DNA of 64,000 bases from Schleiferiaceae bacterium (GCA_028357285.1 JAOMWM010000005.1:19585-83584); one strand, 5' to 3'; positions 40,313 to 49,937 are shown, counted from the first letter of the stretch. Program-made: numbers and translations. Notes: generated by a model from the sequence alone, not told the origin.

Positions 40313-41004
40313 AGTACAAACATTTATTTTTTGACTGGGATCATACCCTATGGGATTTTGAAAAGAATTCCGAGATGTCTCTTCGAACTCTTTTTGATGA
40401 CTTAGGCTTGCAAGCGCTAGGTATGCCTTCTTTTGAACTGTTTTTTGAGAAATACATAACGATTAATGATTTGAAATGGGATTTGTACCGTCAAGGTAAA
40501 ATCACCAAGCAAGGTCTGCGTGAATCTCGTTTTCAAGAAACCTTTGCACACTTTGGCGTTAAGGCGGATGATGTGGCTTGGGCGCTGGAGACCCGATACA
40601 TTGATGAAACCCCGTATCAAAATCATTTGATTAATGGTGCCCGGGAATTGCTGGAAACCCTTAAAGCTCGCGGCTACCGCATGCACATCATTACCAACGG
40701 CTTCCATGAAAGCCAAAACATAAAATTCGCTGAAAGTGGACTGGAGCCGATGTTCGATGTTTTATTGTGTAGTGATCAGGTTGGCGTAAATAAGCCGGAT
40801 GCGAAGATTTTCCGTCGTGCGCTGCAACTTGCGGGCGCCGAACGTAAAGAGAGCCTAATGATTGGTGATAACCTCATTGCGGATTGCGTCGGAGCCCGCG
40901 AGCAAGGTATTGATCAAGTCTTCTACAATCCGAAACGAATAAAACACACCGAAAAAGTCACTTACGAGATTGAAGATTTAAAGGAGTTGTTGGGCATCGT
41001 ATAG
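40309..41004 (+). CDS. YjjG-family HAD nucleotidase
   Basis: FFDWDHTLWDFEKNS, ITNGF, KPDAKIF, MIGDNLIADCVGAREQG; GTG start overlapping previous gene (GTGA). Confidence 0.9.
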   Translation: MKYKHLFFDWDHTLWDFEKNSEMSLRTLFDDLGLQALGMPSFELFFEKYITINDLKWDLYRQGKITKQGLRESRFQETFAHFGVKADDVAWALETRYIDETPYQNHLINGARELLETLKARGYRMHIITNGFHESQNIKFAESGLEPMFDVLLCSDQVGVNKPDAKIFRRALQLAGAERKESLMIGDNLIADCVGAREQGIDQVFYNPKRIKHTEKVTYEIEDLKELLGIV

Positions 41005-41069
41005 ACCGTTTGCCCGTGGTGCCGCACAAAACATCATCTCCTGTTTTACCAAATTAAACCAAGCAAAAC

Positions 41070-41930
41070 ATGCCAGTAGTACGCGCTTTACCTGCCTATG
41101 AAGTGATGATGGGAGACCACCCATTAAAACAACCCTTACCTACACAAAGTATAGCTCAAATTGATCCCTTTTTATTGATACACCACCATGCGAATCATGT
41201 TCCAACGGGAACTGATCGTTGGAATGCAGGCGTCGGTCCACATCCACATCGAGGCTTTTCTCCCGTTACCTTTATGTGGTCAGGCGGTGTTCACCATAGA
41301 GACAGCCGTGGGAATAATAGCGTGGTTGATGACGGCGGTGTACAATGGATGGATGCTGGACTGGGTATCATTCACAGCGAACGTCCGCCGGTAAAATTAG
41401 CCGAAGAAGGCGGTATGCAGGAGATCATTCAAATCTGGATCAATACGCCAAGCGCACGAAAGATGGACGAGCCGAAATACATGCCGTTGCAAAAAGATGA
41501 AATGCCGGAGGTTCCTGGCCATCCTGATTTGCGGATTACTTCTGGAACCCCTGTCGTTGAGGCATCCGAAGGCCCATTGAAATCTTCGTATCCCATTACT
41601 GCTGCGCACGGTGCAATGGAGGCTGATATTGCTACGACCTTTGAGGTAAAATCCGGTGAAAACGGTTTGTTGTATTTGCTTGATGGCACAGGACATTTAG
41701 AGGGATACGGTTTGATTGAAGCCCATATGTTGTACCAACTTAATGCAGGCACGTATAAGTTTACTCCTTCTGAAAAGACGAAGGTGTTCTTTATCGCTGC
41801 AGCACCCATCAATGAGAAGGTGGAGAGCTATGGGCCTTTCGTGATGACGAATCAGACAGAGATTATGGAAGCCATGCGCGATTACCAGCAAGGAAAAATG
41901 GGCTTTTTATTAGAACGCGATTTACCGTAA
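41070..41930 (+). CDS. pirin family protein
   Basis: VGPHPHRGFSPVTFMWSGGVHHRDSRGNNSVVDDGGVQWMDAGLGIIHSE. Confidence 0.93.
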   Translation: MPVVRALPAYEVMMGDHPLKQPLPTQSIAQIDPFLLIHHHANHVPTGTDRWNAGVGPHPHRGFSPVTFMWSGGVHHRDSRGNNSVVDDGGVQWMDAGLGIIHSERPPVKLAEEGGMQEIIQIWINTPSARKMDEPKYMPLQKDEMPEVPGHPDLRITSGTPVVEASEGPLKSSYPITAAHGAMEADIATTFEVKSGENGLLYLLDGTGHLEGYGLIEAHMLYQLNAGTYKFTPSEKTKVFFIAAAPINEKVESYGPFVMTNQTEIMEAMRDYQQGKMGFLLERDLP

Positions 41931-41959
41931 TTCGATGCCGTGAGCCAATTGGCCTCTCG

Positions 41960-41967
41960 TATCTTTG
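41960..41967 (+). promoter_or_regulatory. -7 element (TATCTTTG) 4 nt upstream of rlmN GTG start
   Basis: Exact TAnnTTTG; no good -33 TTG found. Confidence 0.5.
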
Positions 41968-41971
41968 CCTT

Positions 41972-43021
41972 GTGGGAGAAATTAAAAAAGACATTCGTAC
42001 GCTGAGTCAAGAGGGCATAATCGCCTTCTTTGAATCGCACGGTGAAAAGGCCTTTCGAGCGAAGCAGGTCTATCAATGGCTGTGGCAAAAAAGTGCAAAT
42101 AGCTTCGAAGAAATGACGAATCTCAGCAAGGCCACACGCGAATTGTTGAATGCTCATTTCGAATTCAAGCAGTTGGAGGTGGATGTCATGCAACAGTCGA
42201 ATGACGGCACCATTAAGAATGCTGTGAAGTTACACGATGGTGCCTTCGTTGAATCCGTATTGATCCCCACAGATAAGCGCATTACGGCATGTGTGAGCTC
42301 GCAGGTTGGGTGCAGTTTAGACTGTACGTTCTGCGCGACAGCAGGATTGAAGCGTATGCGAAATTTAGATCCTGATGAAATCTACGATCAAGTTGTGGTG
42401 ATTGACCGTCAAGGCAAAGAACACTTCGGCAGGCCTTTGACGAATATTGTTTTTATGGGGATGGGCGAACCGCTGCTAAACTACAATAACGTTCTCGCAG
42501 CCATTGATAAAATTACGGACCCAAAAGGGTTGGGTATGTCCCCAAAGCGCATCACTCTGAGCACGATCGGAGTGCCGAAGCTAATCAAGAAAATGGCCGA
42601 TGATGGTGTCCGATTCGGTCTTGCCATTTCACTTCATAGTGCCATAGAAGAAAAACGCGCGAAATTGATGCCTTTAGCCCATCGTAGTACTACACTGGTG
42701 GATTTACGCGAAAGTTTACAGTACTGGTATGCGAAGACCGGCCGCGGCGTCACGTTTGAATATGTGATTTGGCGCGATATCAACGATACCGAAGAAGATG
42801 CCGTTGCATTGGCAAAATTCTGTGGTGCCATTCCTACAAAAGTGAACATCATTCAGTACAACCCGATTGATAACGGCCCCTATACACAAGCATCTCAATC
42901 TGCTGTGGATATGTACAAACGCATATTAGAGGAACGTCGTATAGTCGCAACAGTGCGTCATTCACGCGGTCAGGATATTGACGCGGCATGCGGTCAATTG
43001 GCGAATAAAACCGAAGCATAG
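41972..43021 (+). CDS. rlmN: 23S rRNA (adenine(2503)-C(2))-methyltransferase
   Basis: Radical SAM GCSLDCTFCATAGLKRMRNLDPDEI; NIVFMGMGEPLLNYNNV; C-terminal VRHSRGQDIDAACGQL; GTG start. Confidence 0.95.
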   Translation: MGEIKKDIRTLSQEGIIAFFESHGEKAFRAKQVYQWLWQKSANSFEEMTNLSKATRELLNAHFEFKQLEVDVMQQSNDGTIKNAVKLHDGAFVESVLIPTDKRITACVSSQVGCSLDCTFCATAGLKRMRNLDPDEIYDQVVVIDRQGKEHFGRPLTNIVFMGMGEPLLNYNNVLAAIDKITDPKGLGMSPKRITLSTIGVPKLIKKMADDGVRFGLAISLHSAIEEKRAKLMPLAHRSTTLVDLRESLQYWYAKTGRGVTFEYVIWRDINDTEEDAVALAKFCGAIPTKVNIIQYNPIDNGPYTQASQSAVDMYKRILEERRIVATVRHSRGQDIDAACGQLANKTEA

Positions 43022-43164
43022 CCTTTGTAGTCATGGGCAGGTGGTGCTCGAGTTCTCGTAAATCCCAATGTTCTGATTGTGGAAAAGAGCTAGTTTTTCA
43101 CATTATTTGGTAGTAACGACAGGAGGGTCCAATTTGAATAGAAACAACTTCAAAACCCTTCATC

Positions 43165-44787
43165 ATGCTAGTAACCCTTCAGTCCGGCTTAGTCCAGTTT
43201 CTTCATGCAACTCCCATAACTGTAGAGGTCAGTATCACCCGTGGAATTAAATATTTCATTGTTGGACTTGCCGATACGGCTTTAAAGGAGAGCAAACAAC
43301 GGATCTATACGGCTATTAAAAACACCCAGTTTCATTGGCCAGGCCAACGCATCACCATTAATCTCGCGCCTACGACGACGCGAAAATTTGGTACGTTGCT
43401 TGAATTGCCTATTGCTTTGGGCGTTTTGGCCGCAAGTGGGCAGTTCCCCACGGACCGTTTAGAAGCGTACCTCATTGCAGGGACCTTGGGTTTGGATGGA
43501 GGCGTTGTACCTGTAGAACAGCCCTATCAATTGCTTGAGTTGGCAAAAAGATTGGGTAAAAAGGGCGTTGTTTTAAACACGTACAGTGCGCAGCACACCT
43601 ACCTAAACGAGCGCGAACACCCTGCGCTGTGCGTGGTCCGTTCTTTGAAAGAGGCCGTTTCCTTTTTTCAAACAGGACAGCTTCCAGCAGCGGCTAACGC
43701 CGCGCTCCGGCCACCAGAACCTCAGTTAGCGCAGTGGAGTCAGCAGCGTGCTGCCTTTGGTTGTTTTTCAGAGGTGGCCGGCCAGCGCCCGCTAAAGCGG
43801 GCGCTGGAAGTAGCTGCCGCAGGCGGACATCACGCGTTGATAGTAGGGCCGCCAGGAGTGGGGAAAACGATGCTTTGTGAACGTCTGCCTTCTATTTTAC
43901 CACCTATCACACCCTGTGACCTACCGTGGCTCAATGGCATTCATTCTTCAGGTACTAGCGGAGAACAAAGTTCGGTATTCCAAAACCTACGTCCTTTTTT
44001 GAAACGCAGTCCACCATTAACTAAACGCCAGTTTTTCGGCTCATTACCTGATATTACTTTAAAGGTGATACAGCAATTTCGGAACACGAGACTCCCATTT
44101 GACCCTCCCATTGCAATACCAAGATTGCTAGGGGATGTTCTAGGCACATTAGGCGGTGTGTATCTAGTAGATGAATTGCACGCTACCAGTGCACGCATTC
44201 GGGACATGTTGCTTCAGCCCATGAATGATTATGTGCATCAGCTCATAGGAATAATGAATCCTTGCCATTGTGGGAATTTCGGACATCACGATCGGGAATG
44301 CAGGTGTACCGCTTCGTCTTTATCGGGTTATCAAGGCATACTGAGTGGTGCACTCATGGAGCGCTTTGATATTTACCTGTTCGTACCTTCTATGAGTTGG
44401 CAGGAGGAGGAAGTCATCGAACGTTCGGAAGCTATTTATCAACGTGTTTACGAAGCCTGGATCATGCAGATTAAGAGACAGGGTAAGCAGAACGCCCAGT
44501 TATCGTTAAATGAATTAGAGGCATATTCGCAGATGACTAAAAGGGACTGGCGTGCCTTTTATAGAATGGCAGCCACGCATAACGTTTCGAATAGAGTGAG
44601 GCGGAGTTGGTTGGCACTATCTAGAACGTTGGCAGATTTAGATGGAGCCGAGGCAGTAACGATGCATGACATCGTCGCGGGTTTAGCCCTTTTGAATCCG
44701 GATCGTAAAGAATACGGTCAAGATTTCGATGCTGTAAAAGGGCGGTCGTCTGTAGGGAAAAATCGTATGAAGAGACCCAGGGCTTAA
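43165..44787 (+). CDS. ComM/YifB family Mg-chelatase-like AAA+ ATPase (divergent)
   Basis: N-terminal Lon-S16-like FIVGLADTALKESKQRI; Walker A VGPPGVGKTMLCERLPSILPP; MNPCHCG-x8-CRC Cys motif. Confidence 0.87.
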   Translation: MLVTLQSGLVQFLHATPITVEVSITRGIKYFIVGLADTALKESKQRIYTAIKNTQFHWPGQRITINLAPTTTRKFGTLLELPIALGVLAASGQFPTDRLEAYLIAGTLGLDGGVVPVEQPYQLLELAKRLGKKGVVLNTYSAQHTYLNEREHPALCVVRSLKEAVSFFQTGQLPAAANAALRPPEPQLAQWSQQRAAFGCFSEVAGQRPLKRALEVAAAGGHHALIVGPPGVGKTMLCERLPSILPPITPCDLPWLNGIHSSGTSGEQSSVFQNLRPFLKRSPPLTKRQFFGSLPDITLKVIQQFRNTRLPFDPPIAIPRLLGDVLGTLGGVYLVDELHATSARIRDMLLQPMNDYVHQLIGIMNPCHCGNFGHHDRECRCTASSLSGYQGILSGALMERFDIYLFVPSMSWQEEEVIERSEAIYQRVYEAWIMQIKRQGKQNAQLSLNELEAYSQMTKRDWRAFYRMAATHNVSNRVRRSWLALSRTLADLDGAEAVTMHDIVAGLALLNPDRKEYGQDFDAVKGRSSVGKNRMKRPRA

Positions 44788-45374
44788 CGTCGCCAGCTAG
44801 GATCTTTTGGGTCGGGTGCATTTTTCGTCCACTCGATAGGTCCATTACAGCCTAGTTCGACGATCATGGCATTAGGACTCCCAAACACACCGAGCATGCT
44901 GCTTCGCCAGTCTCTGAATTCTTCCATATCAGTGCTGTAACAACTTAGAGTGAGAAGGGCGATGTAGTTTTTCTCAATAATGATGATCCCAGGAGAGATG
45001 TGGTCGACTGTACGGTAGTCACGACCTGGTGTTATTCTTTTACCGCCTATAAATTCTTTGAACCAGAACTTCAGCGCATATTTCAATTCTTCTTCATCCT
45101 CGTATGCATAGGTGCTTAAATGATATTTTGGCTTCACACTATTGCCAAGTTCATTTACTTCTCGTTCTAATTGTTTGAGTTGGAAATACGAATGATGGAT
45201 GAATTGGGTTTCCGGTAAAACACCGTAATCCGGTTCATTCCCGTTAAGCTCTTTGACTTTAAAGCTCTCGGATTGTTCCTCAAGAAATAATGCGGTACGC
45301 TGTTTCAATTCCTCCGCTTGACCATTAGAAAGAAATGGAATGAGTACTAAAAAAGTGAAAATAAGTGTTTTCAT
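44784..45374 (-). CDS. hypothetical secreted protein
   Basis: Signal peptide MKTLIFTFLVLIPFLSNGQ; no recognised domain. Confidence 0.7.
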   Translation of the reverse strand: MKTLIFTFLVLIPFLSNGQAEELKQRTALFLEEQSESFKVKELNGNEPDYGVLPETQFIHHSYFQLKQLEREVNELGNSVKPKYHLSTYAYEDEEELKYALKFWFKEFIGGKRITPGRDYRTVDHISPGIIIIEKNYIALLTLSCYSTDMEEFRDWRSSMLGVFGSPNAMIVELGCNGPIEWTKNAPDPKDPSWRR

Positions 45375-46570
45375 ATGTTTAAATCTGCTACTACAAAAGT
45401 ACTTCCTCCTACAAAGATAAGGTCATCTTCTTTTGCATGTTTTATGGCTGTGTTTAAAGCTTCTTGTACGTTAAAATACGCAGCTCCATGATATCCGCTA
45501 GTTAACGCAATCTCAGCTAACGCTGCTGAATCAATCGTTCGAGGGCCGCTTGAAGAGGTCCAGTAAAATGAATCCGTTTTCGGAAATACGTTCAAGACTC
45601 TTCCATGTTCTTTATCCGAGGCCATTCCTAGCACCCAATGGACGTGGTTTGCTACTTCGTGGGCCTGCTTAACGATGTGCTTCAATGCATGCTCGTTGTG
45701 TCCTGTGTCGCAAATAATGTTTGGGTTGGCGCCAATTTGTTGCCACCGACCTTGTAGTCCGGTATTCTGAATTACTCTAGAAAACCCTAGTTCCCACAGG
45801 GCACGCTCCTCCGGAAATAATAATGACAGCGCTGTAGCGGCGGTATTACTATTAAATAGCTGATAGTTGCCGCTTAAGTCTGTAGCAATATCGAAAGTTG
45901 CGCTCCAAAATAGAGGTGCATTTTTAATGCGTGCATGTCTTGTAAAGACTTCTTTGGTATCCTGATGCTGTTCGCCAATAATGATGGGAACACCTTCTTT
46001 CATGATGCCGGCTTTTTCGGCGGCAATAGTATCTAAGGTATTGCCGAGCCATTGGGTGTGGTCGAGTCCGATGTTGGTGATAATGGTCAATTCTGGAAGG
46101 CAAATGTTCGTGGCGTCTAACCTGCCGCCCATGCCGGTTTCTAAAATAATCCAATCCACAGCCTCCCGCTCAAACCACGATAATGCAAGCATGGCAGTAA
46201 GCTCGAAGAAGCTGAAACCTCCGGCTGTGAAGAATTCTTTGTTTGTTTCCACGAATTGGCATACATAGTCTTCAGGGACAAGCTCAGTGCCAATCTTAGC
46301 ACGTTCTCTAAAGTTAAAAAGGTGCGGGGAGGAGAACACACCAACACGAAGTCCCATCTCTTTCATACCGGATGCTATAACATGTGCCGTGGAGCCTTTG
46401 CCGTTGGTTCCTGCTACGTGAATTGTTGGTATCGTTTTACCTGGAAAGTTTAATTCTTCCCACAATACCATTGGACCTTCTAGACCTATCTTGTAGTCTT
46501 TCGTCCCACCGTCCCGCTGAAAATTAGGAACTGCATCGAACAGCCACTGTACTGCTTGTATGTACGTCAT
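45371..46570 (-). CDS. folC: bifunctional folylpolyglutamate synthase/dihydrofolate synthase
   Basis: HVAGTNGKGSTAHVIASGM, LETGMGGRLDATN; start at ATG 46568-46570 overlapping tonB stop. Confidence 0.93.
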   Translation of the reverse strand: MTYIQAVQWLFDAVPNFQRDGGTKDYKIGLEGPMVLWEELNFPGKTIPTIHVAGTNGKGSTAHVIASGMKEMGLRVGVFSSPHLFNFRERAKIGTELVPEDYVCQFVETNKEFFTAGGFSFFELTAMLALSWFEREAVDWIILETGMGGRLDATNICLPELTIITNIGLDHTQWLGNTLDTIAAEKAGIMKEGVPIIIGEQHQDTKEVFTRHARIKNAPLFWSATFDIATDLSGNYQLFNSNTAATALSLLFPEERALWELGFSRVIQNTGLQGRWQQIGANPNIICDTGHNEHALKHIVKQAHEVANHVHWVLGMASDKEHGRVLNVFPKTDSFYWTSSSGPRTIDSAALAEIALTSGYHGAAYFNVQEALNTAIKHAKEDDLIFVGGSTFVVADLNI

Positions 46571-47427
46571 TGCAATTCGAAACGGTAGACTATAAATCCA
46601 ACACGACGACTGTTCCCGGCGTCTGCACTCCATTTAGAATTACGTGCGGCCACCTTCGCTTTATTCACCAAACAGGTATTAGAACCAAAGTTAGATTTAG
46701 GTAGCGAATCGGGAATTTGATTATTTGGAGCAAGTTCTGCTTCATAAACGCTTCCAGCTTCCGTAACGGCTATTTTAATGACCACTACACCTTCATAATT
46801 ACATCCCGTTTCCGGCTCGGGTAGGGTAATAGGCGTACCAGACATCCAGTATTTACCATTGCCTCCAGTTCCGCCGTTTCCAGTTCTATTCGGGCTTAAC
46901 GGATCCCCATCTGGATCTCCTTGATCACCACCGCCTGTAGTTTCTCCTTCACCTTGACCAGTTCCGTTGCGGGTGGTGTTGAACATGCGATTCAGCCTTT
47001 CTTGTTGGCGTTGCCGCTCTAATTCTTCTGCAGTTGGCTGTGGATCAGGTTCGGGTTCCTGGACGGTTTCTTTAGGTTCTTCAGTTTCTTCCTTAGGCTG
47101 CTCTACTATTTCCTCTTGTTGGGTTGGAGTCGGGTCATCGGTAGATTCGATAACAGGGGCGTCTTCAACATCCTGGGTAACCACTTCTTCTTGAACTGGT
47201 GTGGTTTCTACTGGGGTTGTAGGCGTTGGCGGCGGAATGGTAGGGGCTGCTTGAGTGTTCTCGCCAGCTCCCGTTTCTTCATAGCCAAAATTAATAGCAA
47301 TTCCTTCCTCTGGAGGAGGGTCTTGGTAGGTTAAGCCGTAAAACGCAAACCAAAGCATGAGTAGGATGTGGACGATGACCGTCCAAATCTTTGCCTTGTT
47401 TTTATTGCGTTGCTCGTTAAATGCCAT
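46567..47427 (-). CDS. energy transducer TonB-like protein
   Basis: Single N-terminal TM, Pro/Glu/Thr-rich linker, C-terminal TonB-like domain; follows exbB/exbD. Confidence 0.85.
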   Translation of the reverse strand: MAFNEQRNKNKAKIWTVIVHILLMLWFAFYGLTYQDPPPEEGIAINFGYEETGAGENTQAAPTIPPPTPTTPVETTPVQEEVVTQDVEDAPVIESTDDPTPTQQEEIVEQPKEETEEPKETVQEPEPDPQPTAEELERQRQQERLNRMFNTTRNGTGQGEGETTGGGDQGDPDGDPLSPNRTGNGGTGGNGKYWMSGTPITLPEPETGCNYEGVVVIKIAVTEAGSVYEAELAPNNQIPDSLPKSNFGSNTCLVNKAKVAARNSKWSADAGNSRRVGFIVYRFELQ

Positions 47428-47429
47428 GC

Positions 47430-47831
47430 CTATTTAGGATCAGTTGCGATGATCATTTTTAAGTTGTTCCTGTAACCTATGTCCAAAAGTCGTACCGTTT
47501 CGCCCGTAGGGATGCTTTGGTCCGCACGTAAAACCACCACTGCTTGTTCGCCATCAGTTAATTTTCGGGCTTCAGCCATTAGGCGCTGTTCAACCTGGTC
47601 GTACCCGACAATGGTTCCATTCACGTCAAATTCTAATGATTCGTTTACTGTGAGCGTGATGTTTTTCTTTTTTACGGTTTGCGCACCGCTTTTCGGTAAA
47701 ACAATGTCAAGTGCACTCGAGGTTACTAGGGTAGAGGCTAGAATAAAAAAGATGAGCAATAGGAAGACCAAATCTGTCATGGACGACATGTTGACTTCGG
47801 CGCTAACTTTGCTTCTGCTGCGTAAATTCAT
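47430..47831 (-). CDS. exbD: ExbD/TolR family biopolymer transporter
   Basis: VNMSSMTDLVFLLLIFFILAST. Confidence 0.92.
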   Translation of the reverse strand: MNLRSRSKVSAEVNMSSMTDLVFLLLIFFILASTLVTSSALDIVLPKSGAQTVKKKNITLTVNESLEFDVNGTIVGYDQVEQRLMAEARKLTDGEQAVVVLRADQSIPTGETVRLLDIGYRNNLKMIIATDPK

Positions 47832-47840
47832 ATCGTTGTT

Positions 47841-48539
47841 TTAGGCCGGTTCGTGCAATAAATCTAAAAAGGCCATTGCGCTGTCCTCTAGTTTGTAGAC
47901 CACACGATCCACCCGTGTCACGAGGAAGTTGTAACCGAAATAGGCGATGATACCCACTAAAAGACCAGCGACAGTGGTCGTCATGGCTGTGTAAATACCT
48001 TCGGCCATCATATCCAGCTTGATTTGACCGCCGGCGTTTGCCATCTCCTTGAACGTCAAAATCATACCAATAACGGTTCCTAAGAAACCAATCATTGGCG
48101 CACCCCCAGATATGGTCGCGAGCATGGGGAGACCTTTTTCTAGACGAGTAACTTCTAACTTCCCTTGGTTTTCAATCGCTTGTGTGATATCGCCAAGAGG
48201 TTTGCCAATTCGCGAGATTCCTTTTTCAATCATTCGAGCCACAGGTGTACTTTCCGCAGTACATAAAGCTTGAGCGGCGTCAAGCTTGCCGTCGAGCACC
48301 ATGTCTTTGATATTGTTCATGAAATTTGGATCCACCTTATTTGCATTGCGAATGGCGCCAAAACGTTCGAGGAAGATGTATACCGCGAAGATGCTCAGTA
48401 TACCTAGGAAGGTCATAATTAGAATACCTCCAATTCCTCCTGAAGTCATTAACTCCAGAATTGACATGGTTTTTTCCGTAGGTTCTTCAGCTATTACGGC
48501 TTCTGCACCGGTTTGAATTTGTAGAAATAGTGTGCTCAT
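47841..48539 (-). CDS. exbB: MotA/TolQ/ExbB proton channel family protein
   Basis: GGAPMIGFLGTVIGMILTFKEMA...GIYTAMTTTVAGLLVGI. Confidence 0.92.
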   Translation of the reverse strand: MSTLFLQIQTGAEAVIAEEPTEKTMSILELMTSGGIGGILIMTFLGILSIFAVYIFLERFGAIRNANKVDPNFMNNIKDMVLDGKLDAAQALCTAESTPVARMIEKGISRIGKPLGDITQAIENQGKLEVTRLEKGLPMLATISGGAPMIGFLGTVIGMILTFKEMANAGGQIKLDMMAEGIYTAMTTTVAGLLVGIIAYFGYNFLVTRVDRVVYKLEDSAMAFLDLLHEPA

Positions 48540-48575
48540 TTGTTTTGACTGATTTACTCAAAAATCCATAAAAAG

Positions 48576-48601
48576 AAAGCCCCCGCAACGCGGGGGCTTT
48601 T
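48576..48601 (-). terminator. Intrinsic terminator downstream of nhaD
   Basis: AAAGCCCCCGC-AAC-GCGGGGGCTTT perfect 11-bp stem. Confidence 0.88.
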
Positions 48602-48626
48602 GAAATATCAACAAGATGAATACCTT

Positions 48627-49937
48627 CTAGAACAATGTGCGTTCTAGGATATAAACAGCCGCCCCTGCAAAGTATCCAACGAGCGCAAGCAGTGAAATAT
48701 TCTTTAAATACCAACCAAATGGTATTTTTTCTAATCCCATCACTGCAACGCCAGCGGCAGAGCCTATAATCAAAGCAGAACCACCAGTTCCCGCACAGTA
48801 CGCGAGGAATTGCCAAAATACGCCGTCTTGCATAAATAGGCCGTCGGCAGTGACGTCATACATTCCCATTGCAGCGGCTACGAGTGGTACGTTATCTACG
48901 ATAGAGGATAAAAGACCAATGATAATACTTACGATGAATACACCACCTTCAGTATCCGTACCGATGCTGTTATCTAGGGCTACGGCGAGATCGCCTAATT
49001 GGCCCATGCTCTGAAGCGACGCTACGGCAAGTAGAATTCCCAAGAAAAATAACACTGAAGGGGTATCGATTTTCTGTAACACACCTAAGGGGCTCAAATG
49101 ATGTCTTACGTCAGCAGGCTTTCTACGGTGCATACGGTCGGTGATGATCCATAGAACCCCTAGTGAAAGCATCATTCCCATGAACGGAGGCAAATGCGTT
49201 ACCGTTTTGAATATAGGAACGAAAATAAGTCCAGCGACACCTGCAAAGAATACAAAATTGCGTTCAAAAGGCGTGGTTGGGTCAGTGTAGTGATCTGCTA
49301 TTTCTGCTTTTAGCGGACGCTTTACATTTCCCTTCAAACGGAACGTAAGTATTGCTAAGGGCGCTAAAAGCGTAAATAGTGAAGGGATAATTAAATCTGT
49401 TACTACAGCGCTTGCGGTAATTTGCCCCTTGATCCAAAGCATCGTTGTTGTAACATCACCTATCGGTGACCAAGCACCACCTGCATTTGCAGCAACTACT
49501 ACCATCCCGGCAAAGAACCATCTGTCTTTTTGATCTGCGATAAGTTTTCGTAGTAAACTCACCATAACAATGGAGGTTGTAAGGTTGTCAAGAGCAGCGG
49601 AGAAGAAGAAACTAAGAATACAGATGATCCAGATCAGTTTGACTTTATTCGTAGTCTTTATTTTGTCCGTAATCACCGAAAATCCTTCGTGCGCATCCAC
49701 CAGTTCGACGATGGTCATGGCTCCGATCAAAAAGAACAGGATTGAAGAGATCTCACTGAGGTGGTGCAACAGTTCGCCTTCGACCTCATGCACGTGATGG
49801 CTAGTGAGTACGTACAGGGTCCAGGTTACTACGCCAGTGACTAAGGCAGCGGCAGCCTTGTCAATTTTTAACTGGTGTTCGAAAGCAATCGCGGCGTATC
49901 CAAGAACAAATACAACCAGCATTAAAGTGTAGATCAT
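48627..49937 (-). CDS. nhaD: sodium:proton antiporter NhaD
   Basis: Multi-TM IT-superfamily protein; LDNLTTSIVMVSLLRK, ANAGGAWSPIGDVTTTMLW, IVDNVPLVAAAMGMY. Confidence 0.92.
   Translation of the reverse strand: MIYTLMLVVFVLGYAAIAFEHQLKIDKAAAALVTGVVTWTLYVLTSHHVHEVEGELLHHLSEISSILFFLIGAMTIVELVDAHEGFSVITDKIKTTNKVKLIWIICILSFFFSAALDNLTTSIVMVSLLRKLIADQKDRWFFAGMVVVAANAGGAWSPIGDVTTTMLWIKGQITASAVVTDLIIPSLFTLLAPLAILTFRLKGNVKRPLKAEIADHYTDPTTPFERNFVFFAGVAGLIFVPIFKTVTHLPPFMGMMLSLGVLWIITDRMHRRKPADVRHHLSPLGVLQKIDTPSVLFFLGILLAVASLQSMGQLGDLAVALDNSIGTDTEGGVFIVSIIIGLLSSIVDNVPLVAAAMGMYDVTADGLFMQDGVFWQFLAYCAGTGGSALIIGSAAGVAVMGLEKIPFGWYLKNISLLALVGYFAGAAVYILERTLF

Noticed and set aside
41397-41812. Overlapping minus-strand ORFs of 99-127 aa in the pirin gene
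   Set aside because: Antisense to a strongly supported pirin CDS, no plausible domain.
47020-47330. Repetitive Pro/Thr/Glu coding stretch in the TonB-like gene
   Set aside because: Expected periplasm-spanning linker of TonB proteins, not a DNA repeat element.
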